From UBA3206 sp964548855 (lineage in GTDB: Bacteria; Bacillota_I; Bacilli_A; Acholeplasmatales; Anaeroplasmataceae), in contig CAZJSR010000031.1 of NCBI GenBank assembly GCA_964548855.1, positions 1 to 13,831 on the forward strand: a stretch of DNA of 13,831 nucleotides, given 5' to 3'. Positions 13,152 through 13,831 of this stretch are shown here, in pieces. Under the pieces are notes generated by a model, which did no database searches, was not told the DNA's origin, and saw only the letters and a program-made list of their open reading frames with translations. A program made the translations under genes and the position numbers. The first letter of the stretch is position 1; every line of letters begins with the position of its first letter.

Positions 13152-13831
13152 ATGTTAGATATTAAATTTGTAAGAGAAAATCCTGAAATCGTAAAGGAAA
13201 ATATTAAAAAGAAATTTCAAGATGAAAAATTACCATTGGTAGATGAAGTAATTGAACTTGATAAGCAAATTCGTCTATTAAAAACAGAAGGAGATAATTT
13301 AAGAGCTTCAAGAAATACATTAAGTGCACAAATCGGTAAATTAATGAAAGAAAAGAAAATAGAAGAAGCAAATGAAGTTAAAGCTACTGTTACTAGAAAT
13401 AACGCAAGAATTTCTGAAATTGATGAGAAACTAACAAAATTAGAGCCAGAATTAAAATCAAGAATGATGGTTATTCCTAATATTGTTGATAAAACAGTTC
13501 CTGTAGGAAAAGATGACAGTGAAAATGTAGAAATAAAGAAGTATGGAGAACCAGTAGTTCCAGCATATGAAATTCCATATCATGCGGATATTATCTCTAA
13601 ATTTAATGGACTTGATAAAGATGCATCAGGAAGAACATCAGGAAATGGATTTTATTATATGATGGGTGACATCGCAAGATTACATTCATCAATGTTAAGC
13701 TACGCTAGAGACTTTATGATTAATAAAGGATTTACATATTGTATTCCTCCATTTATGATTCGTAGTGATGTTGTAAATGGAGTAATGTCATTTGCTGAAA
13801 TGGAAAATATGATGTATAAAATAGAAGGTGA
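13152..13831 (+). CDS. serS: Seryl-tRNA synthetase, N-terminal part (cut by window end)
   Basis: Translated from ATG 13152 the frame is open to the window end (226 whole codons). It begins MLDIKFVRENPEIVKENIKK, the standard SerRS start, followed by a long charged coiled-coil arm (about 28-105) that contacts the extra arm of tRNA-Ser. It then enters the class II catalytic core: a GRTSGNGFYYMMGDIARLHSS region and YARDFMINKGFTYCIPPFMIR (motif 1-2 area), continuing to FAEMENMMYKIEG. Motif 3 lies beyond the window. AAGGAG (13138-13143) is eight bases upstream. The serine T-box directly before it independently supports the identity. A typical SerRS has about 420 residues, so roughly half is missing. 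Confidence 0.97.
   Translation, partial: MLDIKFVRENPEIVKENIKKKFQDEKLPLVDEVIELDKQIRLLKTEGDNLRASRNTLSAQIGKLMKEKKIEEANEVKATVTRNNARISEIDEKLTKLEPELKSRMMVIPNIVDKTVPVGKDDSENVEIKKYGEPVVPAYEIPYHADIISKFNGLDKDASGRTSGNGFYYMMGDIARLHSSMLSYARDFMINKGFTYCIPPFMIRSDVVNGVMSFAEMENMMYKIEG

Noticed and set aside
1..13831. A code-4 (mycoplasma) origin suggested by the very AT-rich sequence
   Set aside because: TGA is used as the stop of the ttcA-like gene and no in-frame TGA is found inside recognised genes.
1..13831. CRISPR arrays, tRNA or rRNA genes
   Set aside because: No spaced direct repeats, cloverleaf sequences or rRNA-like stretches were seen on either strand.

Overview
The window reads as chromosomal DNA of a strongly AT-rich, low-GC Gram-positive bacterium (Firmicutes/Bacilli side, possibly near the Mollicutes-like gut lineages). 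Supporting signs are near-consensus sigma-A promoters, strong AGGAGG-type ribosome sites, a serine T-box leader and short A/T-tailed intrinsic terminators. TGA ends the first gene, so the standard bacterial code applies and a code-4 mycoplasma is unlikely. I cannot name a species.

Layout. (a) 1-142: tandem hairpins at the window edge, then an extended -10 promoter and an unusual leader. (b) 143-2310: two tRNA anticodon-loop modification genes, a TtcA-like PP-loop protein and MnmE. (c) 2311-2537: a structured leader with three hairpins whose last one is an intrinsic terminator ending only a few bases before the ribosome site of an AEC-family transporter (2538-3581). The first stem and the terminator share sequence so that they can be alternatives, as in a riboswitch or attenuator. 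(d) 3584-3626: a bidirectional terminator between convergent genes, then an S66 LD-carboxypeptidase on the minus strand. (e) 4620-4675: a very compact divergent promoter with a 13-bp inverted repeat. (f) 4676-9604: a tight six-gene run with three unrecognised proteins (two of them membrane proteins), a membrane-anchored ComEC-like metallo-beta-lactamase protein, a truncated transposase-like zinc-ribbon protein and a threonine aldolase-type PLP enzyme. (g) 9655-10216: an Lrp/AsnC regulator with its own promoter, a candidate operator and a terminator. (h) 10268-12895: a UPF0237 ACT-domain protein, its usual partner UPF0210 (DUF711) and a short-chain dehydrogenase. (i) 12896-13831: promoter, serine T-box and the start of serS, cut by the window end.

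How they work together. The left part is housekeeping tRNA modification. The right part leans towards amino-acid metabolism and sensing (Thr/Gly aldolase, Lrp, ACT protein, seryl-tRNA synthetase under tRNA-Ser control). The least explained parts are the transporter leader and the 4676-8569 operon of unknown proteins around a secreted-side nuclease-like domain.
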